Below are positions 12,182 through 21,581 of a stretch of 64,000 bases of DNA, one piece after another. Origin of the DNA: Symbiodinium natans (lineage: Eukaryota > Sar > Dinophyceae > Suessiales > Symbiodiniaceae). Each line of letters begins with the position of its first letter. The first letter of the stretch is position 1. The DNA lies in contig CAJNDS010002680.1 of the NCBI GenBank assembly GCA_905221605.1, forward strand, positions 124,001-188,000. The letters run 5' to 3'. The notes beneath the pieces are model-generated. The model had not been told where the DNA came from. It did not search any database and saw only the letters and a list, made by a program, of their open reading frames with translations. The position numbers and the translations under genes were made by a program.

Positions 12182-12553
12182 GTTTCGGGTGTTGTTGGCT
12201 TAGGGGGGCTTTCGGGGTTTCAGGGTTTGGGCTCTCAGGGTGTTTGAAGGAGGTTAGGGACCCCGCGGCCGCAAACTTGTAGCCGCGTGCCTGCGAGTTT
12301 CGCTGTTTAGGGCCCCTGAGCATCTAAAACGTTTAGAGAACAACCCCGGCGTAGTCATGGTAGGGGTGGATGGGTGTTTGGCTTGGCCGAGGTCTTCACT
12401 TCAGGGATACGAGGAGGGAACCCTAGAAACCCTTCATCATACCACCCTAACCCCCATGGCTTATAGAGTCTGAACCCTCCACCCTAAGGCCCTAAATCCT
12501 AAATCCTAAACCCTAAACCCTAAACCCTAAACCCTAACAGGCCCTAAGCCCAG

Positions 12554-12658
12554 GAAAGCTTTGGGACTTTCGTGAGGATCCGGGACGAGTATCAGCGACA
12601 GGCTGCTTCGGGGCGATTCTATGGCCAGGAGGCGCCTGACGTCAATTCCTCTGGCTTC
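12554..12658 (+). CDS. Well-defined exon of unrecognised gene
   Basis: One of the clearest exons in the window. The acceptor is ccctaagcccag|GAAAGC and the donor is GGCTTC|GTTAGGGTTTAGGG, with 105 bp (35 codons) open and in phase 0 at both ends. It encodes ESFGTFVRIRDEYQRQAASG, then RFYGQEAPDVNSSGF. A CCCTAAA array (12495-12537) lies directly upstream, and the donor is inside the first unit of a TTTAGGG array. No domain is recognised. It may belong to the same transcript as 12942-13018 and perhaps to the 5' part of the calpain-like gene; that link is inference. Confidence 0.7.
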
Positions 12659-12941
12659 GTTAGGGTTTAGGGTTTAGGGTGTAGGAATTTGTCTATTTCA
12701 TCCTTGCGTATATAAAAGCGTTTATACCAGTATCTTCTTGTATATGTTAGTTCTCAGGGGGCCGTAATTGAAATTCTAAACCCGTCTACACCCCAGTTGA
12801 AGGCTGAGGTTTCATGGATGGCTATGAGTAGGGGTTTAGGGTTCAGGGTTTAGGGTTTACCCTGCCTTTTTTGGGGTTCGCGGCCGAATGCTTGCGCTCA
12901 CTTCACTTGTTTTGAGAAGCCCTAAGCCCTTAGCATCGTAG

Positions 12942-13018
12942 GCGCCTGCAGGCTTTTTGAAACTGCTGAACCACGGGACCTGCACCTTGTACCCGGTTGC
13001 CCTCAAACTTGCAACGAG
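12942..13018 (+). CDS. Exon-like coding island
   Basis: The acceptor gcatcgtag is followed in phase 0 by APAGFLKLLNHGTCTLYPVA and then LKLATR. This matches the phase-0 end of the exon at 12554-12658. The 3' end is unclear: there is no good GT within the island, and it runs into the next CCCTAAA block at 13022. A GA-type donor is conceivable. No family recognised. Confidence 0.5.
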
Positions 13019-13069
13019 AGCAACCCTGAACCCTAAACCCTAAGCCCTAAACCCTAAGCCCTAAACAAG

Positions 13070-13153
13070 CCTGAGGAGGCGGAGAGAGAAGAAGCCGCAC
13101 TCCCGACGAAGATGGAGCTGCTGGACCACCGCAACGAGGTCGTGTACGTCTGA
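13070..13153 (+). CDS. Exon-like coding island, Glu-rich
   Basis: After ctaaacaag the frame reads PEEAEREEAALPTKMELLDH, then RNEVVYV and TGA. It lies between a C-type block (13022-13065) and a G-type block (13165-13238). The TGA could be a true stop or lie in an intron: a GT donor (GAG|GTCGTG) precedes it. No family recognised. Confidence 0.5.
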   Translation, partial: PEEAEREEAALPTKMELLDHRNEVVYV

Positions 13154-13164
13154 GCCGCTTCCAA

Positions 13165-13238
13165 GGTTCAGGGTTTAGGGTTTAGGGTTTAGGGTTTCAG
13201 GGTTTCAGGGTTTAGGGTTTAGGGTTTAGGGTTTAGGG
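13165..13238. repeat. TTTAGGG array
   Basis: About ten units, with some TTTCAGGG variants. Confidence 0.95.
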
Positions 13239-14350
13239 CCTCGGACCTCTCTGGCTGAAGACCAAACATCCTTCACCCTATGTCCTAGACCCTCTCCACC
13301 CGGAATTGGCTGCGGGAAACCTGCCAGAAAGCCCCAGTTACGTGGGCAGCGCTCTGAAAAAATAAGGCATCTGCTCAAGCCTTAGGCGAGTCTGAATGGT
13401 AAGTGCGGGTTTTGGGGGCCTACTTGCGCTTATACTCCAACTCCTCCGAGCAGATGCCTTTGAGACCGTCCGCGTGCCGGATGCGTCTTGCCGGTGGAAA
13501 ACAGCTGCGTCCCACCAACCCTGAACCCTACATAGTGTTCTGTGGGGCACCCTTAACCCTAAGCCCTAAACCCTCCATATCACATATAGTATACATGTGA
13601 CTGAATCTTTGGGCAAAGTCCAGTCGTCATCAAAAAGTTTGGTAAGATGGAGGCTCAGAGCCTTGGGCTTAGGGTTCAGGATCTGGGGTTCGGGGGTTTG
13701 GGTTCAAGGGTTCAGGGTTCAGGGTGCAAGGGTTTAGGGTTTAGGGTTTAGGTTTCAAGGGCCTAGGGTTTAGGGTTCAGGGTCTAGGGTTTAGTTCAGG
13801 GCCTTTTGCTTACTGATTAGGATCCAGAGCTTAGGGCTTGGGTTGTGTGTGAAACTTGTTGTTATCTTAACGGTATGAAGCTCGATGGGTATATTTGCGT
13901 CGTCTGAAAAGCTGTGAATGAGATGCTGAGCCCTGAACCCAAGCCCTAAGCCACTCTTCTTTTGGGGCTTCAGGTTCAGGAATTACAGGGTTTAGGGCTT
14001 GAGGGTTTGTTCGGGTTTTGGGGCTTGGCTTCTCTTCAACAAAGTCACCAAAAGCACAATCACTGGGGCAATATGGCCCGGGCCCAGAGTTTCAAGAAGG
14101 CCCCCAGGAGCCAAACCCCTAGACCCGTGAGCCCCGAAGCCCCGACACCCCCTAAGCCTAAACACTTCGAAACCTGCTCAGAGTCGCTCTGCGTGATGGG
14201 GAGAGAGGATGGGAGCGGCTTTCGGCGGTTTAGGGTTTAGGAGTTTAGGGTGTAGGGTTTCGGGTGTAGGGTGTAGCGGGGTGTAGGGGTTACACCTCAA
14301 CCCCCCAAAACACCCTGAAGCCTCACTCCAGGCACCCGCAATGAACCCAC

Positions 14351-14419
14351 AACCTGAGGCGCTACACGCTGGACGACAGTGATCTGCCAGGCGGGCCGAC
14401 TGAGCCGGCCCCTAAATAA
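14351..14419 (+). CDS. Possible terminal exon
   Basis: The frame reads NLRRYTLDDSDLPGGPTEPA, then PK and TAA at 14417-14419. The composition is protein-like and the stop is followed by unremarkable sequence. No acceptor was fixed and no family recognised. Confidence 0.35.
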   Translation, partial: NLRRYTLDDSDLPGGPTEPAPK

Positions 14420-14986
14420 AAATCCCTAAGCCGCATATCGAAACAGCACTTCCCCAGTCCCCCCCGTCTCTAAGCGTCTTACTTCAGGAAGTAGCAAGGT
14501 TGCAGCTTTGCATCCTGGGTAGGCCTTGAAGGTGATACTGCAGATTGCGATTCAGTTTAAGAGGATAATGTTCAGGAAGCTTGTTCATATGGTTTAAAGG
14601 GCCAACCTAGCATCGAAATGCTTTTCGCTGGCTGCTCTGCCTATTTACAGTGGAGGATGGTCCACATTTCAAGGTATGGGCGTTAGCGTTTGGTTTGTAA
14701 GAATATAGCTGTGCTGCAGAGAGAATCTGGATTTGGCGCCATCGTGCTTCAAGATTTTCAGCCCTCCGCACTGGTAGTTTTGGCCTAGGCCTAGTCATCT
14801 CTGTGTTTGTTTCAGTGCTCATACTTCTTGATCGCTTTAGGTTCTTGGTTCCTTCAGGGCTGAGGTTTAGGCTGAATTCGCAGGGGAAGTCTTGCTGATA
14901 GCAGCCCCCCCCCGCATGAGCATTTCCCAAACGGGGTACCCGTTTATACCCCAATTAGAATAGAACCCGTTTTAAAGGGACCCCCT

Positions 14987-15027
14987 CCCCCCCCCCCCCC
15001 CCAAAAAAAAAAGAAAAAAAAAAAAAA
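14987..15027. repeat. Poly-C/poly-A tract
   Basis: Sixteen C followed by ten A, G, and about fourteen A. It sits just upstream of the exon at 15063. Confidence 0.95.
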
Positions 15028-15062
15028 GGGCCCACGCATGCAGAACTGCCCTCTCCCCGCAG

Positions 15063-15118
15063 GGCGTGACAGTCACGGCACTCGTCTGAGCGCGGGCCCC
15101 GGCCATCAGCAAGGCGAC
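15063..15118 (+). CDS. Short exon with canonical splice sites
   Basis: The acceptor ctctccccgcag and donor GAC|GTGAGA bound 56 bp. The open frame (two leftover bases, then 18 codons) reads RDSHGTRLSAGPGHQQGD. The pyrimidine-rich tract before the acceptor is good. No family recognised. Confidence 0.45.
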
Positions 15119-16006
15119 GTGAGATGCAATGCCCCTCTTCGCCCTGTTTGCTTTCAGATGTGTTTCTATACAAAACCCAAAGAGTCAGAAGCATGTCCCT
15201 ACAATGACTATAAGCTGAGTATCGATACCCGAAATTGGCTTTTCTCGTTTTTCCACCCTGCAGGGTTCCTCAAGCGTCAACTCAAGTCTGGGTTGATGGC
15301 TGAGTGGGTAGTCACCACTCCAACAGCGTTTTGAAGGCTCACCGGTAGCTAGAGAGAAAGGAAATATCACTAGAAGTACTTCAAACCTATTGGGGTGACA
15401 GCTGCCCTACCCACTGCGCCAGGAATAAGCAGGGTCTAGGCAATAGAACCACAGCCCCAAGTTCTAAACCCCCAGAAGCCCCATAAGCCATAAACCCGAA
15501 ACCCCTAAGCTTAAGAAGTGCGGATCAAAGTCCACCCTGAACTTGTGTTTGTAGCCTTGGTCCCAAGACCTTCTGCAGGGTTTAGGGTTTCGCCTGAATC
15601 GGGTTAGGGTTTAGGGTATGGGCTTCGAGTCCTGATGCTCAGTGTCTCATCTTAATCATGGGGGCTTGCAGAGGTTCTGAGAAGGTAGTTTTACCAGCCG
15701 CCCGCGGCGTGAGTTGGGACTTACGTAGTGTTTACGCTTTGTGGCCTTGAGATCTTCGGAGCTTCGCGTTCGAGATTTCAATGTCCGCGCTCATCATCTC
15801 TTCCCCACGCCAAGCCCCATGATAGGGTCAGCCTAAAGAGTGCAAATGGGTTCACATTCCTACTTAGCCCTAGGAGTCCCCATTCCCTTGCGCACTCTAA
15901 GCTCCCAACTCTATCCTACGAGAAGTGTGTGCGAGATGTGGGGGACCTGAGGGGCCATATCAAGGACTACAAGACAGAGTTACCAGATAAGTACTCGGAG
16001 CTTCAT

Positions 16007-16042
16007 GGGTACTTACAAGCACTCTTAGGGTTGTAAGTACCC
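16007..16042. repeat. Perfect 12-bp hairpin
   Basis: gggtacttacaa (16007-16018) and its exact complement (16031-16042) are separated by a 12-nt loop. There is no T run after it, so no terminator role is suggested. Confidence 0.85.
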
Positions 16043-16887
16043 TCAGTAAGTTTATAACTATCGTTGCCATACTACTACCCCTACTTATAAACACCCGTGA
16101 GCCTCCAAATGCATGAAAGAGGGTTCATGCTACTGTTATTGGTGAGCATACATAGGGCTCCTTTTTGATATTGGTGGGTGTACATGTTGGGTGCGGTCTT
16201 CTACAGAATGAGCACCCCAGAAGGTCAGTTCTCTCGGGTTTCGTGTTGGCCCCCGGTCATCACACGGTCTCCAACGGTCTTCTATTGAAGGTACCGGCCT
16301 CTCCACGGCAGGGTTTACGCCGGGTGCCCAAGAAGCGCCGCATTCTATTTCAATGTTCGGGGGTTGAGATTTTAGGGACTTAGACGGCGGGGTTGATCTC
16401 ATACGAGATGTTTTGCAGGCGCAGAGGAATCGTTGATTCCTCAAGTTGGCATGCCACGTACCTCTCTCGAAAAGGAGACCTCATCCCCAAGCCCTACACC
16501 TGAAATGGAGATGCATCATGACGCCCTGCATCCGAAACCCCAAAAGGCCCTCATCTGGGTTGTTACCACCTCCCAGTGGGTGCCTGGTGCCTTCTCTTGG
16601 GGGGCCCCCTTTTTCAAGCCCACACTGCACCCGATACCAGACCCAGAACCTGGTGGGTAACAGGGGAACTTGCAGGGGCACGCTAGTACACAGCCCTGGC
16701 TCCCAAAGCTCTGCCAGAAGAGTCGCATGCCATCCGGTATTCCCGTCCAAACACTGCCGCAGATGAACGGTCTTGTATTTGAAGCGAGGCCGCATGCGCC
16801 AGCCCAGAAGTGCGAGAAGCATAGCCCTTCCGAAGCCTAAACCCTAAATCCTTACCCTAAACCCTGGCCCTTCCCATCCCTCAAAAG

Positions 16888-16972
16888 GTCCCCCGTGTCA
16901 GTCCAACCCATGTCTACCCGAGGCCGCTGTCCAAGGACGTGCCACGCTCAGTTGAAGTTTGGGGCTCAAGGG
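16888..16972 (+). CDS. Exon-like coding island
   Basis: Acceptor ctcaaaag, then in phase 0 VPRVSPTHVYPRPLSKDVPR followed by SVEVWGSR. The donor is probably AAGGG|GTGACC. The upstream sequence is CCCTAAA-like. Composition is convincingly coding; no family recognised. Confidence 0.55.
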
Positions 16973-17062
16973 GTGACCTGCGACCCACAAACCCCAAACC
17001 CTAAACCCGAAACCCTAAACCCTAAACCTCCAGGATTTAGGGCTTAAGGTTTAGGACTTCGG

Positions 17063-17158
17063 GAGCGGTTCCCTAGACAGAGCCGGTGCATGCCTTGCTG
17101 TGAGAAGCCTGGGGTGGCCGTCAAGCGCTTTGTTTCACGTTTCGGTACCGAGGCCTGA
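17063..17158 (+). CDS. Exon-like coding island, Cys-containing
   Basis: The frame reads ERFPRQSRCMPCCEKPGVAV, then KRFVSRFGTEA and TGA (17156-17158). The CxxCC spacing could bind metal, but nothing more supports that. A CCCTAAA array (16993-17030) lies upstream. It may be a terminal exon. Confidence 0.45.
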   Translation, partial: ERFPRQSRCMPCCEKPGVAVKRFVSRFGTEA

Positions 17159-17190
17159 GCGTGTCCACTGTATTTTGGGAGCCTTTCTAG

Positions 17191-17274
17191 CTGAGTAGGT
17201 AACCTTAAACCTGTTAGGTAATTTTTATCCTACCACGATTGAAAGGTTAAGCATTTTTGGCCCACGGTACTCAG
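17191..17274. mobile_element. MITE-like foldback, family 2
   Basis: Begins ctgagtaggtaaccttaaacct and ends aggttaagc...ggtactcag; the arms are complementary. A close copy is at 22726-22810 and a diverged relative at 23158-23262. Confidence 0.7.
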
Positions 17275-17600
17275 GAACTGGGGAGATATACTATACGATG
17301 GACTCGTCTTGAATGTAAGCTCAAGAAACACGCATACACCTCTTCTGTGAATACTCGTGGTTCTCACAGGAACATGGTATATGCATAAGGGACCATACCC
17401 TTTGCAAACACAAGTTTTAGAGTTTTTGAGGGACGAGGGTGTAGGGTTTGCGGAACTTGGCGATGGCGAGTGTGTAGGAGCCCTGCGATACAGTCAGTGC
17501 TGTGAGATTTCTTCCATATCAATGTTTCTCCTTGGCTGGATTTGTGTGCCCAACAATTAAGAAGTCAACATTATGGGGTTATACAAAGCCGCAAAGGAGT

Positions 17601-17646
17601 ACTTGGCGGTTCATGTGTATTTTCCAGTACCCATGAACCTCCAAGT
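17601..17646. repeat. 15-bp inverted repeat
   Basis: acttggcggttcatg (17601-17615) pairs with catgaacctccaagt (17632-17646), 14 of 15 positions. Confidence 0.75.
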
Positions 17647-17711
17647 GGGGCCCCGTCTATATAAAGCACCTGCTTCCCGAACTCCTTGCCAAGAACCATC
17701 ATCTTCTAATC

Positions 17712-17802
17712 GCTTAAGAACCCGGAAAAAATGAAAAAAAAACATTCTTCCTTATTAAGGGTAATATGGGGATGATTAATTTTCCTTTTGGGGTTCTTAA
17801 GC
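17712..17802. repeat. Foldback element with perfect 12-bp ends
   Basis: gcttaagaaccc at 17712-17723 and its exact complement at 17791-17802 enclose 67 bp of A-rich sequence. It is MITE-like; no second copy was noticed. Confidence 0.7.
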
Positions 17803-18532
17803 AAATAGTAGTCAAGTATCCTTTCATCTAGTCGTGAGTTTCAAGGGGAGAGAAGCTCACGGGGTGTTCAGCAGGACATGCCCTAAGGCAAGCTGTGACG
17901 CAGAACGCCCTTTAAGCCCTGATGCCCAAGCGTATAAACGCCAACAGTTGGCGTTTTGGGGTTTAAGAGTTACTCTTAAACCCGAAGCCTCTCACAGAAT
18001 AGTCTCAAGCGGAGGCTACGTCCAGTCGCCCAGCGAGCTGCGGAACAGCCCTGGCTCTCAGCCAGTACTTGGAGGTTGATGGGCAAAAGGATGAGGGTTT
18101 GAGTGGGATTCTGGGCAGCGAAAATCTGAGGTAACTCAAATCCCACTTCTCCGAGCAGTCCCAAGGAGGCTGTTAAACCGAGAACTTTCAGGGTTTCGAA
18201 GTGGGATCTGCCTGTCTGGCAGGCGTCCTTCACATGAGAAGGCTTGAGGGCCGATGTTGTGCCGGTTTAGCGTTTAGGGTTTCGGGGGTAGACTATCGAA
18301 CACATCATTGCCCCACAGCCCTAAACGGAAATGCCAGGATCCTAAGCTCTAAGAATCTCCAGAAGGCCTGAGAGGCCTGAAAGACCCCACAAACCCTGAA
18401 ACCCTAACACCCCGAACGGCCGATGCAAAAAAGAGCTTATGCTGCCAGCGCTCGTGGTCATGTCCCTTCTGTGAAGGTACAACACAGCGTATGGGCTTTA
18501 GGGTCTTTCGTTCTCTAGCTTCCGCGCCCTTT

Positions 18533-18554
18533 GGGGGGGGGGGGGGGGGGGGGG
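18533..18554. repeat. Poly-G tract (22)
   Basis: An uninterrupted G run, non-coding. Confidence 0.95.
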
Positions 18555-19348
18555 TGCCGTGGATAGTGATTGGGCCTTATCGCCTCAGCGGGGAGTGAAC
18601 TCTGAGTTGTGATTCCCAGAGATCACAAGCAGCACATGCGGGAGCCACAAGCTTTGAGCCCTATACCCTAGGCTCCTAAAACCCGAAACCCCAAACTCCT
18701 AAGCCCAACTGCGGAGCAGCCATCTGTTGGCCCGAGTAGCTCTTCGAAGACGAGCCACCGCCACATGCATATCATGGCTTGATCTATGCTGAATGCCTGA
18801 TAGCGTTTAGGGTTTTGGATGTTGGGCCTTGGGGTTTGTTAGGTTTCTTCAGAGTTCCTTGAAGTTCCGCAGGAATTTCGTATTTGTAGGGTTTTGCAGA
18901 GCTTGGATGCGCAACAGCGGCTACACCAAAGAAACCTACCCACCAACCCCTGAACCCTGAGCCCCTACTCCTGGCCGCCCGCAACCGAACACCTCAACCC
19001 CTGAATCCCACTTCGACCCCGCCAGGATTTTCGGGGTGTGAGAGGTGTTGCGCCCGCGAGACACGTCCGGATGCAACATGGGAGCTAGATGCCATCCTGT
19101 GTGCGGATGCTCGGCAGCAGCTGGCTCTGTGGGGTTGCGAGAGCGAACTTACCTCCTGAATAATTAATCGAAGGGCCAGCAGATTCGCTGCAGGTGCTGC
19201 AAGTCCCCGCAGCCTCTTCCGCATGATGAAGCGAGTGCGGTCCTAGTCCATGCGCTCTTGAAACGAACAACCTGAAGCTCTGATGCGCCTGGCACCCTGA
19301 AGTGTGCTTGAGTCGTCCGAGTCCTGCGCGCTGTGCGAGATCTGAAAC

Positions 19349-19372
19349 GCACGCGCGCGCGCGCGCGCGCAT
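19349..19372. repeat. (CG)n microsatellite
   Basis: A near-pure alternating CG tract of about ten dinucleotides, ending in a cat interruption. Confidence 0.9.
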
Positions 19373-19521
19373 GCGCGTGCGCGGGTTCCTGCCCGCCGCC
19401 CCGACTGCTTGCATGCGCACGCACGAACAAGGCACCAGCACCACTCAGAAATGCAAATACCACCACCGGCTCGGGAGTTCCTTTCACAAGAAGCATCTCC
19501 ATTCTTCGCTGGTTTTTTCCA

Positions 19522-19588
19522 AGGGTTTAGGGTTTAGGGTTCAGGGTTTAGGGTTTAGGGTTTAGGGTTTAGGGTTTAGGGTTTAGGT
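19522..19588. repeat. TTTAGGG array
   Basis: About nine units with one TTCAGGG. Confidence 0.96.
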
Positions 19589-19924
19589 AATTGGGTTTCT
19601 TTTTTATCCTCTGGGCCTTTGGGTTTGGGGCTCACACATCTTGTTTCAGGACGGCTGTGTGCTGCTGGACGGACCTGCTGCAGCTTGGACCAGTTGTTGT
19701 AAGTCTTGCTCCGCTTCGGAGAGCACATGAAGCCGGGCTTGCATGGCAGTTCTTGGTAGGTGCATATAGGATCTCTGGGAAACCAGCAATAAACATCCCA
19801 ATAGATCCACCACAGTCCCAGATTACACCTGCCCTAAACCCTAAACCCTAAACCCATCTGAAGGTGTGGAAGTCTGTTCCAGGCTCTGGGTAACTCATTC
19901 CAGAGGGCCACCCACGTGCATTGT

Positions 19925-20030
19925 AGTTTGGGATGTTCCCCCTTATACTAACAGTCCTTAATCGGGATTAGAGTACCTCCTACTCTTATCCCTAAAAAAG
20001 GACTGTTAGTAGAAGGGAACAGCCCAAACT
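19925..20030. mobile_element. MITE-like foldback, family 1
   Basis: The ends agtttggg and cccaaact are exact complements. Internal arms gatgttcccccttatactaa and aaggactgttagtagaaggg pair imperfectly. It is the best-preserved short copy. Confidence 0.8.
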
Positions 20031-20952
20031 GCGGTGCGTTTTGATTTCAGAGAACTTTCAATGCCTCACTTGTTCTTAGTAGGGAATGAAGGAAGCAGGT
20101 ACTTTGTATTCTTATGTCCCCTACTATAGCAACAATTGAAGGGATGGTAGAGAGACCCTGCTCCGCTGTGATTCCCATAATCGAGTTTGTAGAGTTAACA
20201 GCGAGACCAACATCAGTCAGAGCAACTGCCACAAGACTTAAGACGAGGGGGGTTGGGTACTGTTGCCACGCAAGGCACGGAAAGGCATGTTGCTTCTGGA
20301 ACTGCGTCTTCGCACCGTGCCACTTGGCTTCGGCGAGGTATCTTTGAGGATTACTCGGTCTGGCTTGGCATGGGTCCATGGCGGTGTTGCTTAGTGCGTG
20401 CCATACCCTTATAGGGCGCCAGCACGAAGCAGCCAGTACGCAAAAAAAAACGCCACCATCATGGTCATCGCTAGCTCTTAGGTAATACTAGGGGCAGCGG
20501 ATGAAGTCCCATTCCTTCCTTATCACTTATCACCTTAGGTGTGTTGACATTCTGGAGCTGTGCGATCTACTGCTGCGGCTGCTTGCGCGACTTGTCGACG
20601 AGTCTATGGGTGAGATTTCTTCGTCAGGGGCATCTCCGCTTTTGCGGGGTTCCCGAACCCAGGAGTTTTTGGGGTTTCAAAGGCGGTTTGGGGAGCCCTC
20701 AGCCTTCCAAGCCCATCGAACTGAGACCTAAACCCTAGTCCATTTACTGACCCAAACCCCTCCCCCCCCCCCCACCCCCGTTTTCGGAACATCACAGACG
20801 TCATCGTAGGCACTGTAGGATGCTTAACGTAGGTTTGACGAATGTTGCTTCACTAGGTTCTAAGAGTTTCGAAAATTGAGAGACCTGAGACCCCCCCTAA
20901 TCCCTAAACCCTAAACCCTCAACCCTCAACCCTCAACCCTACCCCCCACAAG

Positions 20953-21014
20953 TCCGAGAGGGCCCATAGCCACAGGAATCTGCTCCATCCGCTGCTGTGG
21001 AAGGCGCTCGCAGG
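20953..21014 (+). CDS. Exon-like coding island
   Basis: The acceptor is acaag, then phase-0 SERAHSHRNLLHPLLWKALA. A GC donor (GCAGG|GCGTTTCGGG) is likely. It is preceded by a C-type block (20895-20940) and followed by T/G-rich repeats. It may be an upstream exon of the calpain-like gene, which is on the same strand 0.5 kb further on. Not recognised itself. Confidence 0.5.
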
Positions 21015-21214
21015 GCGTTTCGGGTTTATAGGGGATGTAGAGTTGAGGGTTTAGGGGCCAGACCTACTTGGGAGTTCGAGGGTTTGGGGTACAATTTCGG
21101 GGCACAACTTCCCCTTAAAACTGAGGACTACACTGTGGGAGCAAATGGGCACATCTAGGCCGAATCTGGAAATCTCAAAGCCCCACAGAATCGAAGGTTG
21201 GATATTATCGGCCC

Positions 21215-21311
21215 TTAGTATGGTCCCTGATTATGTATAGTGTATATGAGGGCTCTATCACATTAGTATGGTCCCTGATTATGTACACTGTATATAAGGG
21301 GTTATATCACA
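21215..21311. repeat. Two-copy tandem repeat (48-49 bp)
   Basis: Copies start at 21215 and 21263 with ttagtatggtccctgattat and both end in tatcaca. Confidence 0.9.
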
Positions 21312-21373
21312 GGGGACCCAAATCAAGGGCCCCAGACTTCGGATCCCCCTACAGAGCCGCCTCTACTCCTAGG

Positions 21374-21483
21374 TAGGATAAGGGGGACCCTTAAAAGGGA
21401 AGACCTTCTGAACCCTCTCCTGGCCCTCTTAAACAGGGACCTTCTTCAGAGGGTCTTTATCCCCAAGGGTCCCCCTAATCCTA
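21374..21483. repeat. Foldback element (110 bp)
   Basis: taggataagggggaccctt at 21374-21392 pairs with its near-complement at 21465-21483 (18 of 19). The inner arms also pair partly. Confidence 0.75.
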
Positions 21484-21499
21484 TCCCCTAGCTACGAAG

Positions 21500-21581
21500 G
21501 TGGTCTGGCACGTTTGCCGATCCCAGCTTCCCAGCCAACGCCGCCACTTTGGGGGAAGTCGTGCAGGAGGCCGCGGATGGG
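21500..21581 (+). CDS. Calpain-like exon: N-terminal FxDxxFPA segment
   Basis: Acceptor gctacgaag; the frame reads WSGTFADPSFPANAATLGEV then VQEAADG. The pattern F-x-D-x-x-F-P-A...A-T-L matches the conserved start of the calpain protease core (F.D..FPA..SL). The exon ends at a GC dinucleotide (GATGGG|GCTTAGGG), a donor type used in dinoflagellates. It is followed within 45 bp by the longest TTTAGGG array of the window. Confidence 0.6.

Noticed and set aside
16007-16042. Perfect hairpin as a bacterial-type terminator
   Set aside because: No T tract follows and the window is eukaryotic; it is listed only as a hairpin.
16961-16972. Spliced-leader match TTTGGGGCTCAAG near 16958
   Set aside because: It has an inserted G compared with the leader (TTTTGGCTCAAG) and no leader context; probably chance.
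19085-19502. Minus strand frames with ARARARARVR stretches
   Set aside because: They translate the CG microsatellite at 19349-19372.
19927-20379. 110-codon minus frame (20047-20379) with hydrophobic segments
   Set aside because: Hydrophobic composition alone; no splice signals or family match, and it abuts a foldback element. A chance frame cannot be excluded.
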